DNA of 64,000 nt from JAWPMT01 sp965267435 (GCA_965267435.1 OZ253960.1:4960001-5024000), one strand, 5' to 3'. Counted from the first letter of the stretch, positions 41,413 to 51,142 are shown. Made by a program: numbers and translations. Notes: generated by a model not told the origin, from the letters alone.

Positions 41413-44274
41413 ATGAAGGAAGAGGCAGGCATTGCAGCGGAGATTGCTGAGACTCCGTTGGCGGAGGAGGTCATAGAGATCATTGGTGCACGGGAGCACA
41501 ACCTAAAAGACATCCACTTATCTATACCGAGGTACAAGTTGGTGGTCGTGACTGGGATCAGTGGGAGTGGCAAATCTAGCCTTGCTTTTGATACGATCTA
41601 CGCCGAAGGTCAGCGGCGATATATGGAGAGCTTTTCAGCCTATGCACGGTCATTCATTGGCGACATGGAGCGCCCGGATGTAGACAAGATCAACGGACTG
41701 AGTCCGGTCATCTCCATTGAGCAAAAGACTACCTCGAGAAATCCGCGATCTACCGTGGGAACTGTCACTGAGATTTACGACTTCCTACGACTTCTTTTTG
41801 CTCGGGCGGGTATTGCCTATTCCTACCGCAGTGGCAAAAAGATGATTAAGCAGACGGAAGAGCAGATCCTCAACCATATCCTGACCCAATACAATGGCAA
41901 AAAGCTCAGCCTCCTGGCGCCCGTCGTCAAGGGTCGAAAGGGTCACTATCGTGAGCTATTTCAGCAGATACGGAAGTTAGGCTTTGCCAAGGCACGGATA
42001 GACGGCGACTTGCAGGAGGTGGTACCGAAGATGCAGGTAGACAGATACAAAACACATGATATCGAGATAGTCATTGACCGCATACTGGTCGAGGAGAAGT
42101 ATGTGTCACGCATTTCTTCCTCCATCAATACGGCATTAAGGCATGGGAACGGGGTGATGATGAGCCTCGACGAAGAGGGTGAGGTCAGCCATTTCAGCAA
42201 GAACCTCATGGACCCGGATACCGGCCTTGCGTACGATGATCCTGCGCCCAATACCTTTTCCTTTAATTCCCCCTATGGCGCTTGTCCTGAGTGCAATGGT
42301 CTCGGGAATATCGAGGAGATCTCCCGGGAAGCGGTGATTCCTGATGACTCACTAAGTATCAGTCGGGGTGGTATCGCCCCTCTTGGCGAGTACCGCGATA
42401 TCTGGATCTTCAAAAAGGTGGAGGCCATTCTCAAGAGGAATCAAGTGAACCTTAGCACGCCGATCAAGGACATTCCCGAGGAGGTTTTGAAGGTCTTGCT
42501 CTATGGTGATTCGGTGCCTGTGGCAGTGGGTTCGGTCAAGTACCCCGGTACGGATTGGCATACCAAATTCGAAGGCATTGTCAACTTCCTCGAGAAGCAA
42601 ATGGAGAGTGGGACGGAAAAAACACAGCAATGGATCAAGGACTTCACTGAAGTCCGTCTTTGCCCGTCATGTGAAGGTTATCGGTTGAAGAAAGAGTCGT
42701 TACAGTTCAGGATCGCCGATGTCCATATTGGTGAGCTTGCTGAAAAGTCGATAGAAGAGCTGGGTGCATGGTTTGTCGGCGTCGAGGACCGACTGGATGA
42801 GCGACAGAACATCATCGCTCGCGAAATATTGAAGGAGATCCGTAAGCGGATCGGATTTCTCCTGGATGTGGGGCTGACCTATCTGAGCTTGAACCGGCCG
42901 TTGAAGACCCTTTCTGGTGGAGAGGCGCAGCGAATCAGATTGGCGACACAGATCGGTACCCAACTCGTGAATGTATTATATATCCTCGATGAGCCAAGCA
43001 TTGGTCTTCATCAGCGGGATAATACGAAATTGATCAAAGCACTACAAGACCTCAGGGACCTGGGCAACACGGTCATCGTGGTCGAACATGACCGAGACAT
43101 GATGCTCGCCTCTGATTTTGTCGTGGATATTGGTCCTGGCGCCGGCCGTCATGGTGGGCATATTGTCGCTCATGGTGGGCCACAGGAAATTCTCGCCTGT
43201 GATACGATCACCGCTCATTATCTCAATGGGGATGTGAAAATCGAGATACCCTCGAAACGAAGGGCTGGAAGCGGTAAAATGTTGAAGTTGGCGGGGGCGA
43301 CGGGGCATAATCTCAAGAATGTGGATCTAGCGCTGCCGTTGGGGAAAATGATCTGCATTACGGGTGTTTCTGGCAGTGGTAAGTCAACCCTCATTCACGA
43401 GACGCTGTATCCGGCACTGAAAAAAGAACTGTACAAGAGCAGGCAGGAGCCACTGCATCACAAGTCACTGCGGGGAGTAAAAGAAATCAACAAGGTGATC
43501 GAAGTGGACCAGTCCCCGATAGGCCGTACCCCACGCTCCAATCCAGCAACGTACACGGGTGCATTCTCCGACATTAGGACGCTATTTGCCGAGCTCCCGG
43601 AATCGAAGATCAGAGGATATAAACCGGGCCGGTTTTCTTTCAATGTGAAAGGTGGACGATGTGAAACTTGCCAGGGAGGGGGGATGCGTGTGATCGAGAT
43701 GGACTTTCTCCCCGATGTGCATGTACCCTGCGAGACTTGCAAGGGGAAGCGGTACAACCGCGAAACATTGGAAGTACGATTCAAAGGAAAGTCCATATCG
43801 GACGTGTTGGACATGACCGTCGAACAGGCTGTGGAGTTCTTTGAGCACCAGCCCAAGATCATCAGGAAGATACAGACCCTCAACGATGTAGGTCTGGGCT
43901 ATATCTCTTTGGGCCAGCACGCTACGACGTTATCGGGAGGCGAGGCGCAGCGTGTCAAGCTGGCGACGGAGCTATCGAAGAAGGATACTGGTATGACACT
44001 CTACATCCTTGACGAGCCTACCACGGGACTACATTTCCAGGACATCCAGCACCTCCTTGATGTGCTCAATAAGCTCGTAGACAAAGGCAATACCGTGCTC
44101 ATCATCGAGCACAATATGGACGTCATCAAGGTGTGTGACCACCTGGTGGACCTGGGCCCCGAGGGAGGCACCGGAGGCGGTAGCATTGTTGCCGTAGGAA
44201 CGCCAGAAGAGGTGGCGAAGGTGAACGAGAGTCACACGGCCCGATACTTACGCGAGGAGCTTGAGCGGGACTGA
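41413..44274 (+). CDS. uvrA: excinuclease ABC subunit A
   Basis: Damage-recognition ATPase of nucleotide excision repair. 953 residues. ATPase I Walker A TGISGSGKSS and signature LSGGEAQRIRLA; ATPase II Walker A TGVSGSGKST and signature LSGGEAQRVKLA. The second zinc module is complete (CETCQGGGM ... CETCKGKRYN, about 752-780). The first has its downstream pair (CPECNGLG) but the upstream pair is replaced by NLMDPDTGLAY, so that module is probably not metal-bound. uvrC is also in this window; uvrB is not. Confidence 0.97.
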   Translation: MKEEAGIAAEIAETPLAEEVIEIIGAREHNLKDIHLSIPRYKLVVVTGISGSGKSSLAFDTIYAEGQRRYMESFSAYARSFIGDMERPDVDKINGLSPVISIEQKTTSRNPRSTVGTVTEIYDFLRLLFARAGIAYSYRSGKKMIKQTEEQILNHILTQYNGKKLSLLAPVVKGRKGHYRELFQQIRKLGFAKARIDGDLQEVVPKMQVDRYKTHDIEIVIDRILVEEKYVSRISSSINTALRHGNGVMMSLDEEGEVSHFSKNLMDPDTGLAYDDPAPNTFSFNSPYGACPECNGLGNIEEISREAVIPDDSLSISRGGIAPLGEYRDIWIFKKVEAILKRNQVNLSTPIKDIPEEVLKVLLYGDSVPVAVGSVKYPGTDWHTKFEGIVNFLEKQMESGTEKTQQWIKDFTEVRLCPSCEGYRLKKESLQFRIADVHIGELAEKSIEELGAWFVGVEDRLDERQNIIAREILKEIRKRIGFLLDVGLTYLSLNRPLKTLSGGEAQRIRLATQIGTQLVNVLYILDEPSIGLHQRDNTKLIKALQDLRDLGNTVIVVEHDRDMMLASDFVVDIGPGAGRHGGHIVAHGGPQEILACDTITAHYLNGDVKIEIPSKRRAGSGKMLKLAGATGHNLKNVDLALPLGKMICITGVSGSGKSTLIHETLYPALKKELYKSRQEPLHHKSLRGVKEINKVIEVDQSPIGRTPRSNPATYTGAFSDIRTLFAELPESKIRGYKPGRFSFNVKGGRCETCQGGGMRVIEMDFLPDVHVPCETCKGKRYNRETLEVRFKGKSISDVLDMTVEQAVEFFEHQPKIIRKIQTLNDVGLGYISLGQHATTLSGGEAQRVKLATELSKKDTGMTLYILDEPTTGLHFQDIQHLLDVLNKLVDKGNTVLIIEHNMDVIKVCDHLVDLGPEGGTGGGSIVAVGTPEEVAKVNESHTARYLREELERD

Positions 44275-44313
44275 TCAATTTTTTTCTTTGGCCGGGCCCT
44301 TTACATTAGCAAT

Positions 44314-45366
44314 GTGAATAAATCTACGCTGTACTGGACCTGCCAGGTGATCGGCTGGGGCACCTATGGATGCCTCGAGGTGATTTTGTATTTCGCAGCC
44401 AATGGCTTTGACCTATCCAAAGTCGTTGGTGAGATTTTCATGGTGACATTCTACATCGTCTCGTCACACATCCTTAGGTACTTGATCTTGCGATTGGGCC
44501 TTCTGGAGTTTCGGTGGTTTCAGGTCATCCCACGGCTTTGGGGGCTTATTGGCGCCCTTGCGGTAGTCAATTACTTCTTTCTTGTGGCGGTTTCATTTTC
44601 GACGTCGGATTTTTTGCCGAGCCAGGAGCTGAACATCGTTTCTTTCGTGGTGAATTTTGCAGTTTCCTCTGCACTGTACTTTGTGTGGTCGTTGGTGTAC
44701 CTCTCGTTCCTGTATGTTGAGCGATACAATAAGTCTCTCCAATATGAGATGGCAGCCCGGGAGATCGAACTGCAAAACCTGAAATCTCAGCTGAATCCAC
44801 ACTTTATTTTCAACGCCCTAAACAGTATTAGGGCCTTGATCGACGAGAACCCACCGAGATCGAAGAACGCGATCACGCAACTGTCTAATATCTTGCGGAA
44901 CTCGCTGCGCACTGATAGCAAGCGATTGGTGCCGTTTAAGGAGGAAATGGCGACGGTCATGGATTATTTGGAACTTGAATCCATACGTTACGAAGAACGA
45001 CTGAAGACCAAAGTGCATTTGCATCCGGATTCGGAGGATTTCCAGCTGCCACCACTCATGATACAGACACTTGTGGAAAATGGGATCAAGCATGGCATCG
45101 CCAATTTGACGGCCGGAGGGACCATCGATATCCGCACCGACGTCGTCAACGACACTTTGAGGATAGAAATACGCAATTCAGGGCAGTATCACAACGGCGT
45201 GAAGCTGGATGTCGGATATGGCTTGCTGAACACAAAAAAACGACTTGATTTGTTGTATGGAAGGGAAAGCTACTTCCATATTACAAACGAAGACAATGAG
45301 ACCGTTTTGACTACGGTTGAGGTCCCCCGAAATAGTATGAGCAAAACTGTGAATCAACGAATATGA
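44314..45366 (+). CDS. LytS/YehU-type membrane sensor histidine kinase
   Basis: 350 residues. Four membrane helices (about 5-140) lead through a short coiled coil to a His_kinase (PF06580-type) domain: NLKSQLNPHFIFNALNSIRALI carries the phospho-histidine, LVENGIKHG is the N-box and GYGLLNTKKRLDLLYG the G-box. No extracellular sensor domain is visible, so the membrane part itself may sense. GTG start. Overlaps the response-regulator gene by 4 bp (ATGA), so both are made together. Confidence 0.93.
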   Translation: MNKSTLYWTCQVIGWGTYGCLEVILYFAANGFDLSKVVGEIFMVTFYIVSSHILRYLILRLGLLEFRWFQVIPRLWGLIGALAVVNYFFLVAVSFSTSDFLPSQELNIVSFVVNFAVSSALYFVWSLVYLSFLYVERYNKSLQYEMAAREIELQNLKSQLNPHFIFNALNSIRALIDENPPRSKNAITQLSNILRNSLRTDSKRLVPFKEEMATVMDYLELESIRYEERLKTKVHLHPDSEDFQLPPLMIQTLVENGIKHGIANLTAGGTIDIRTDVVNDTLRIEIRNSGQYHNGVKLDVGYGLLNTKKRLDLLYGRESYFHITNEDNETVLTTVEVPRNSMSKTVNQRI

Positions 45367-46082
45367 AGGCACTGATTATTGATGACGAAAGACTTGCCCG
45401 CAAGGAGCTGATCAAGCTGTTGGATGACTACAAGGAAATCGAGATCGTAGGGGAGGCCGTCAATGCTGAGGATGCCATGGAGAAGATTGAATCCTTGCAT
45501 CCTGATTTGCTCTTCCTGGATGTACAGATGCCGGGTAAGACAGGTTTCGATCTTCTAGAGGATCTGGATGCCGTCCCCAAGGTAATTTTCACGACTGCGC
45601 ATGATGACTTTGCGCTGCGGGCATTTGACGTCAATGCCTTGGATTACCTACTGAAGCCCGTGCAACCCAACCGCCTTTCTGAGGCGATCACGAAGGTGCT
45701 CAACTCCCCCGTGGATACGCCCGAAGCCCCCGTGGAGGAACGCAAGCTGAGGGGCGAGGACCAGGTATTTGTGAAGGATGGAGACAAGTGCTGGTTTGTG
45801 AGGCTCTCGGACATTCGGCTCTTCGAATCTGATGGCAATTACATCAAGGTGTATTTCGAGAATTTCAAACCCATGATCCACAAGTCACTCAATGCGCTGG
45901 ATGAGAAATTGGACGATAGAAGCTTCTTTAGGGCCAGTCGCAAGCACATCATCAACCTGGGCTGGGTGGAGACCATTGAGACGTGGTTCAACGGAGGTTT
46001 GCTAGTACAGCTGAAAGGGGGAGAAAAAGTGGAGGTCAGTAGAAGGCAGGCCGCCAGATTCAAAGAGAAAATGAGCCTGTAG
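45363..46082 (+). CDS. LytTR-type response regulator
   Basis: 239 residues. The receiver domain (1-118) has DDERLARKEL, the phospho-acceptor D53 in LLFLDVQMPGKTGFDLL, T/A switch FTTAHDD and the lysine in YLLKPVQ. The LytTR DNA-binding domain (about 135-237) includes VFVKDGDKCWFVRLSDI, YFENFKPMIHKSLNALDEKL and FFRASRKHIINLGWVE. It is partner of the preceding kinase. Target genes are unknown; none of the adjacent genes obviously belongs to the regulon. Confidence 0.94.
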   Translation: MKALIIDDERLARKELIKLLDDYKEIEIVGEAVNAEDAMEKIESLHPDLLFLDVQMPGKTGFDLLEDLDAVPKVIFTTAHDDFALRAFDVNALDYLLKPVQPNRLSEAITKVLNSPVDTPEAPVEERKLRGEDQVFVKDGDKCWFVRLSDIRLFESDGNYIKVYFENFKPMIHKSLNALDEKLDDRSFFRASRKHIINLGWVETIETWFNGGLLVQLKGGEKVEVSRRQAARFKEKMSL

Positions 46083-46095
46083 CAGCGAGGTCCAG

Positions 46096-46461
46096 CTACT
46101 GCTGCACCGTATTCAAGAATTCTTTTTCAATCGACCAGTCCTTTGCCAGGTTGATCATGGCTGTGGTTTCCATCTCCGTCACATAGCCCTTCTTGTGATT
46201 GTCTTCCCACACGTCTACGAGATGCTCGATACGCTCCTTTTTGTCGAGCTTCATAAAGATCTTTGAAAGAAATTCTCGGGAGCGATCAAATGCTGACAGG
46301 TAATCCTTCGATATGAATTCCAGGGCCCATTCAAGTTCACTATCTGCGTTGAGTTTCTTGACGCTTTCGTCAAGTAGCTTTTTCTCATCGTGATCCAGTC
46401 CATGATAATGGAAGATCAGCGACTTCAATAAGATCAACGCCCGCTTTTTGTCTGTTTCCAT
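46096..46461 (-). CDS. conserved helical protein, function unknown
   Basis: 121 residues, all-helical and charged, no signal peptide: KRALILLKSLIFHYHGLDHDEKKLLDESVKKL, then ISKDYLSAFDRSREFLSKIFMKLDKKERIEHLVDVWEDNHKKGYVTEMETTAMINLAKDW. The alternation of helices with acidic loops resembles TerB-like folds, but that is only a resemblance. It has its own consensus promoter at the end of hemW and converges on the response-regulator gene. Confidence 0.7.
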   Translation of the reverse strand: METDKKRALILLKSLIFHYHGLDHDEKKLLDESVKKLNADSELEWALEFISKDYLSAFDRSREFLSKIFMKLDKKERIEHLVDVWEDNHKKGYVTEMETTAMINLAKDWSIEKEFLNTVQQ

Positions 46462-46490
46462 GGACTGTCCGAATCTCTTCGTGTGGAATC

Positions 46491-46522
46491 CAAAGTTATC
46501 TAAATCAGTTTTCTAAAAACAA
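46491..46522 (-). promoter_or_regulatory. promoter of the small helical protein gene
   Basis: On the minus strand TTG (46522-46520), a 21-bp spacer and TAACTTTG (46498-46491) match the Bacteroidota promoter. It lies across the 3' end of hemW, so this gene can be expressed independently of hemW. The ATG is 30 bp downstream. Confidence 0.55.
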
Positions 46523-47635
46523 CTTGAGAGCAATCTCATCCGCCTGGAACATGCCAGCGGAGGTGAGCATCAGGGTGCCTCGGCTGTCTACCATCCATCC
46601 TTTTTCAATGAGCCAGGCGATCGTATCGCTGTTTTGTTGGGAAAATCGTCCTTCTGTGGCAACCTCCAGATACTGTCGGTCGATGCCAAAGGTGGTGCGA
46701 ATTCGCGTCATGATGTACTCATTGGTGATTTGCACAGGCGTGAGCTCCTCAGATTCAACGGGCAGCTGTTCGTTGGAGAGACTTGAAATATACTTGGCGT
46801 TGTGCGGGAGGGTAATCGCCCGGGTACTGCCATTGTATGAGTGCGCTCCGGGACCGATTCCCAGATATTGCTTTTGTAGCCAATAGCTGCTATTGTGCCT
46901 TGATCGCCGTCCAGGCAGGCAAAAATTGCTCACCTCGTAGTGCTCATAGCCCGCGGATTTTAATCGTTCGATGGCATGGGCATATTGCTCGGCGTTTGCA
47001 TCTTCACTGACCTCTTCAAATTTCCCTGACTGCTGCCAACGCCCAAATACCGTATTTTCTTCTACTGTCAAGCTGTAGATGGAGAGATGCGGGAGCTGAA
47101 AAGCGATCATAGTCTCCAGGTCTTGCTGCCAGATCTGCATGGCTTCCGGTGGGATGGCGTAAATGAGATCGCCGTTGAGGTCGTCAAATCCGGCCGCCCT
47201 GGCGATCTCGATGGATTCCAGGGCCTGGGTACGGTTGTGGGCACGGTTGAGTCCATGCAAACGGGACTGATCAAATGTCTGTATGCCAATGCTCAGTCTG
47301 TTGATGCCCAGTGACTTCCAGTCCTGAAGTATTTGAGGATTGATGTCGTCGGGATTGGCTTCTAAGGTGATCTCTACATCCCCTCGCACCTGATATCTGT
47401 GGGTGATGGAGTCCAATAATCTAGAGAGCTGTGCCGTTTTCAGCAATGATGGCGTCCCCCCACCGAAATAGATTGTATCAATTTGTCGATCGTGCAGAAA
47501 GTCATGGCGCATTTCGACCTCTCTACACATCGCATCCATCATCGCCTCAATTGGCTTTAAGTTTGTGCTGAAATGGAAGTCACAGTAGTAACAGGCCTGT
47601 CGACAGAATGGTATATGGAAGTATACGCCAGCCAA
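46505..47635 (-). CDS. hemW: HemW, radical SAM haem chaperone
   Basis: Radical SAM protein related to HemN but lacking its N-terminal extension; HemW binds haem and delivers it to respiratory proteins. AGVYFHIPFCRQACYYCDFHF carries the CxxxCxxC cluster motif, followed by IYFGGGTPSLL, ITLEANPDDI and LSIGIQTFDQ. About 377 residues if TTG at 47635 is the start (LAGVYFHIP aligns with the usual start); an upstream start at 47704 would add 23 unconserved residues. The preferred start codon shares one base with the ATG of the divergent Omp85-like gene. Confidence 0.9.
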   Translation of the reverse strand: MAGVYFHIPFCRQACYYCDFHFSTNLKPIEAMMDAMCREVEMRHDFLHDRQIDTIYFGGGTPSLLKTAQLSRLLDSITHRYQVRGDVEITLEANPDDINPQILQDWKSLGINRLSIGIQTFDQSRLHGLNRAHNRTQALESIEIARAAGFDDLNGDLIYAIPPEAMQIWQQDLETMIAFQLPHLSIYSLTVEENTVFGRWQQSGKFEEVSEDANAEQYAHAIERLKSAGYEHYEVSNFCLPGRRSRHNSSYWLQKQYLGIGPGAHSYNGSTRAITLPHNAKYISSLSNEQLPVESEELTPVQITNEYIMTRIRTTFGIDRQYLEVATEGRFSQQNSDTIAWLIEKGWMVDSRGTLMLTSAGMFQADEIALKLFLEN

Positions 47636-49254
47636 TGACTTTTTTTGGCAAAAATACAGGTTGTTTGTTGCTGCTCTTGGGGATCTTGTACCTCCACGTC
47701 TCACCGGCTTTGGGCCAACAGGTGCTGGTCATTGAAGATGGAGGTCGCCAGGTAGTCCGGGGCAAATGGGATTCACTTGCTGTGCAGTCTGCCCTTCAGC
47801 AGCAGCTCTGGGAACATCTGTTGGATGGCTACGTATTTGCGGCCTGGGATACGTTGGCCCAAAGCTCCGATAGCCTCGTGGTCAGACTTCACAAGGGGAC
47901 ACGATACGCGATGGAGCAAGCGCCTCTTAACAAGAGAGCGCGAAAGAAGATGTTGCAACCTTTTATCGATCGTGGGTACCCATTTGCTACCGTGGTGTTG
48001 GACTCTGTAGCTACGAAAGGCGACACACTGGCTGTGAACTATCGGGTGGACCGGGGCCCCGAAATAGTCTTCGACTCGATCTCTCTCAGAAACCCGGTGA
48101 AGTTGACAGATGCATTCCTCTATCGCACGCTTGATTTTCAGGTGGGCGACCCTTACAGCGAGAAGGTTTTTGCCAATAGCCGGGTAAGGATTGGGAGATT
48201 GAAGCAGGTAGAGATGATGGCTGATCCTGACGTAGCCTTCGAAAGTGGTCTGGCGACGGTATTTCTAAATCTGAAGGACAGGAAATCCGACAGCTTCGAG
48301 GGCATCCTGGGACTGCTCAATGACCAGAACCAGGGGGCTACCCTCACAGGTTATCTCAACTTACATTTGAACAACCTCTTTGGCAGTGGCAAGGAGTTAC
48401 ATATTGATTGGAATCGCTTTGCGGCTGAGTCTCAGGATCTCGACTTAAGCTATGTTCATCCCTATTTGCTGCGATCCGAGTTCGAGTTGAGGGCGGCTCT
48501 CGCGATCTTCAAGCAAGACAGCTCTTTTGTAAAGCGGGACTTTGCCATAGGGATGCAGTTTCCGATCGGATCAGATCTGTTACTAGGCGCCAGCTTTGGT
48601 CAACATGTCAGTGACCTCCTCGGCGATGAACCAAACATCAACCAGGGCCTTGATTATACAAACACTGCTTACAAAGCGGCGGCTCGGTGGAAAGCAGACC
48701 CGGAAGCACTGGATGGATATCGGGATGCTTTGGGGATGTCGGCATCGATCGAGATTGGGGACAAGCAGATCAGGGAAAACGCGCAGGTGCCCACCGAGGT
48801 GTATGATACGCTGCAGTTAAGGTCCACCAACTATCAACTGGATTTTGTGGTCTCAGGACAATGGACATTTGGGAAGAAGTCGGCACTCTTCGGACGCGCA
48901 CTAGCCGGTAGCGTGGAAGGGCCTGAAGTTTTGAGGAATGAGTACTATCGTGTCGGAGGGCTGCGCAGTTTTAGAGGGTACAATGAAAACGAGATCTTTG
49001 CTCGCTGGATGGCAGTGGTCCAAAGCGAGTATCGACTTTATTTCGAAGAGCGATCCTACCTGCTGGCGCTGATCGATCTGGGGATGGTGGACTCGATGGA
49101 TGGTAGTGATTTTATACGCGGCTATGGCGCGGGATTATCAATAGAAACGGAAGCTGGGGATTTCCAGCTTATCTTCGCGCTGGGAGACTCTGAGGAGATC
49201 CCAGCCGACATTCGCAATGTCAAGGCCCACTTTGGTTATTCGATTACATTTTGA
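47635..49254 (+). CDS. Omp85/BamA-TamA-like outer-membrane protein
   Basis: 539 residues from ATG 47635, which gives a clean signal peptide (FFGKNTGCLLLLLGILYLHVSPALGQ). One or two POTRA-like modules lie at about 60-190 (PFIDRGYPFATVVLDSVATKGDTLAVNYRVDRGPEIVFDSI). The barrel has the Omp85 hallmark in YRVGGLRSFRGYNENEIF (about 445-462, the RGY/RGF of strand 6 loop) and ends GYSITF with a terminal aromatic. Shorter than BamA; closer to TamA-like or shlB-like proteins. It begins a same-strand run through DUF4271, HemD-like and T9SS genes, so a part in outer-membrane insertion linked to secretion is possible (inference). Confidence 0.82.
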   Translation: MTFFGKNTGCLLLLLGILYLHVSPALGQQVLVIEDGGRQVVRGKWDSLAVQSALQQQLWEHLLDGYVFAAWDTLAQSSDSLVVRLHKGTRYAMEQAPLNKRARKKMLQPFIDRGYPFATVVLDSVATKGDTLAVNYRVDRGPEIVFDSISLRNPVKLTDAFLYRTLDFQVGDPYSEKVFANSRVRIGRLKQVEMMADPDVAFESGLATVFLNLKDRKSDSFEGILGLLNDQNQGATLTGYLNLHLNNLFGSGKELHIDWNRFAAESQDLDLSYVHPYLLRSEFELRAALAIFKQDSSFVKRDFAIGMQFPIGSDLLLGASFGQHVSDLLGDEPNINQGLDYTNTAYKAAARWKADPEALDGYRDALGMSASIEIGDKQIRENAQVPTEVYDTLQLRSTNYQLDFVVSGQWTFGKKSALFGRALAGSVEGPEVLRNEYYRVGGLRSFRGYNENEIFARWMAVVQSEYRLYFEERSYLLALIDLGMVDSMDGSDFIRGYGAGLSIETEAGDFQLIFALGDSEEIPADIRNVKAHFGYSITF

Positions 49255-50303
49255 TGAGAAGTCTCTTCCTTATTGGTTTCATTTTGGTGCCCTGCTTTCT
49301 GGAGGCGCAATCTGATACATTGTCCATTAGACGATTGTCTTCGGCATGGGTCAGTCACGATGAGCGCGGCGAGCCCTTTCAGGCATTGGGCAGTGACGAG
49401 GTATCGGTGGGGGGATTTTTCCTCTCCGAGGAAGAGCTGGGACAAGACCTGCTGCGAATTTGTGGTGAGAAGTACGACTTTTGGATCAATGGTAGATTGG
49501 TATTGCATGACGGATCAGATTGCCAGTATTTCACGGCCACCGACCTTTTTGCCGATTACCTGGCAGATACTGTGTACTGCGCCGTAATTTCTCCTGAATT
49601 AGAAGCGGTGGTCGTTGATCTGCAACGAATACAACCGGCTGTCACCAGACTTTATGATTTGCCTGGCGCAAGACTGACACCGATGGAGGACAATGTCTGG
49701 TGGATATTGATGCTGACCGTCTTGATTCTAATGTCCATGTTGCGTGTGGCAGATGATCAGTCCTACAGGGCCATGATGCGTCTATCGTTTCTGCAAAGAA
49801 GGGTCGGCTACGAGGAAGATGCGATGCTTTCGTTGAGCAATCTGTTGATGATGTTGCTCCTCGGCTTGCTTCTGGGGTTTCATATAGTGGTGGTCACCGA
49901 TGGCTTCGGCGATATCGGTGGTATGATGGCAACATTGGGCAATGCGGCATTGTATTTCTATGGCTTCCTGATCGTGAAGATGTTGTTGTTGCAGTTGAGC
50001 GGTATTCTCTTCCGATATCGAAAAACAAGGACATTGCATTTCCGGGCCTACCTGCTTTACATGACCATATTTATGTTCCTGCTATTCTTAATGCAGTTGG
50101 CAGGTCATTGGTTTGAAATCGAGGCCGGCTTTTACTGGCGCCTTATTCAATTGGCAGGCCCATTGATCAGCGCGGTGTTCGTCATCTGGATATATTTCCA
50201 GCTATCATCAGAACTCTCAAAACGAAAACTTCACATTATTTCCTACCTTTGCACCACCGAAATTTTACCCACGTTTGTATTGGCCAATTGGCTCTTGAAT
50301 TAA
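49254..50303 (+). CDS. DUF4271 membrane protein
   Basis: 349 residues. Signal-like first helix (FLIGFILVPCFLEAQ), an extracytoplasmic domain at about 20-145 containing cysteines 71 and 86-type residues (LLRICGEKYDFW, GSDCQYF, VYCAV), then about six membrane helices. The DUF4271 family is typical of Bacteroidota and is usually found beside the HemD-like gene and the T9SS porP-gldKLMN genes, as here. Its start overlaps the Omp85 stop (TGATG). Role unknown; a link to T9SS is likely by context. Confidence 0.85.
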   Translation: MRSLFLIGFILVPCFLEAQSDTLSIRRLSSAWVSHDERGEPFQALGSDEVSVGGFFLSEEELGQDLLRICGEKYDFWINGRLVLHDGSDCQYFTATDLFADYLADTVYCAVISPELEAVVVDLQRIQPAVTRLYDLPGARLTPMEDNVWWILMLTVLILMSMLRVADDQSYRAMMRLSFLQRRVGYEEDAMLSLSNLLMMLLLGLLLGFHIVVVTDGFGDIGGMMATLGNAALYFYGFLIVKMLLLQLSGILFRYRKTRTLHFRAYLLYMTIFMFLLFLMQLAGHWFEIEAGFYWRLIQLAGPLISAVFVIWIYFQLSSELSKRKLHIISYLCTTEILPTFVLANWLLN

Positions 50304-50318
50304 AGAGGAAGCAGCATT

Positions 50319-51107
50319 ATGAGCAACGAAGTTTTGTTTGCAAATAAGGAAAGATTGATAGCAGTAGAGAGTATTTTGGTGTCGCAGCCCGCGCCTAAGA
50401 GTGAGAAGTCACCGTACCATTCCCTTGCAGAGAAATACAATATAAAGATTGACTTTCGACCTTTCATAGAGATTGATCCAGTCGATATCAAAGATTTTCG
50501 AAAGCAAAAAGTCAATATTCTTGATCATACGGCCGTCATCTTCACGAGCCGGAACGCTGTAGACCACTTTTTTCGGCTGGCCGCGGAGAGTAAGGTAGAG
50601 ATACCGACAGACATGAAGTACTTCTGTATTTCAGAGCAGACGGCCAACTATCTGCAGAAGTACATCGTCATTCGCAAGCGAAAGATATTCACTGGGACGC
50701 GCACGGCGACTGACCTGATTGAGGTCATCAAGAAACACAAGAACGAAAAGTATATTTTCCCCTGTTCTGATATTCGCAAGGACGACATACCAGACTTCCT
50801 CAAGGACAATGGCTATACCTACAGCGAGGCCATTATTTACAAGACGGTCGCCAGCGACCTTTCGGATCTCGCGGATGTTAACTACGACGTCATAGCCTTC
50901 TTCAGTCCATCTGGAATTAGTTCGTTATTTCAAAATTTCCCCGATTTCAAACAGAACAAAACAAGAATTGCTGCCTTTGGTCCTACAACTGCCAAAGCGG
51001 TGAGAGATGCTGGCCTGATTTTGGATATAGAAGCACCATTGCCTAACGCTCCTTCGATGACAGGCGCTCTGGAGGTGTATATCCGGGAGGCCAATGGATT
51101 GAATTAG
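50319..51107 (+). CDS. hemD: uroporphyrinogen-III synthase (HemD-like)
   Basis: 262 residues, two-domain HemD fold. Landmarks: ILVSQPAPKSEKSPYHSLAEKY (about 20-41), AVIFTSRNAVDHFFRLA (about 72-88), YFCISEQTANYLQKY, FPCSDIRKDDIPDFL, DVIAFFSPSGISSLFQNFPDF and IAAFGPTTAKAVRDAGL. HemD closes hydroxymethylbilane to uroporphyrinogen III. The family is poorly conserved, and in Bacteroidota this copy sits with T9SS genes rather than haem genes, so a second role cannot be excluded. Confidence 0.82.
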   Translation: MSNEVLFANKERLIAVESILVSQPAPKSEKSPYHSLAEKYNIKIDFRPFIEIDPVDIKDFRKQKVNILDHTAVIFTSRNAVDHFFRLAAESKVEIPTDMKYFCISEQTANYLQKYIVIRKRKIFTGTRTATDLIEVIKKHKNEKYIFPCSDIRKDDIPDFLKDNGYTYSEAIIYKTVASDLSDLADVNYDVIAFFSPSGISSLFQNFPDFKQNKTRIAAFGPTTAKAVRDAGLILDIEAPLPNAPSMTGALEVYIREANGLN

Positions 51108-51142
51108 TGCTGGAGCGGTAGGGAAAATCGAACCAAAGTGGT

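Noticed and set aside
47636..47704. Longer HemW N-terminus starting at 47704
   Set aside because: The extra 23 residues (MRRGGTRSPRAATNN...) are the antisense of the Omp85-like signal peptide and are absent from the usual HemW start.
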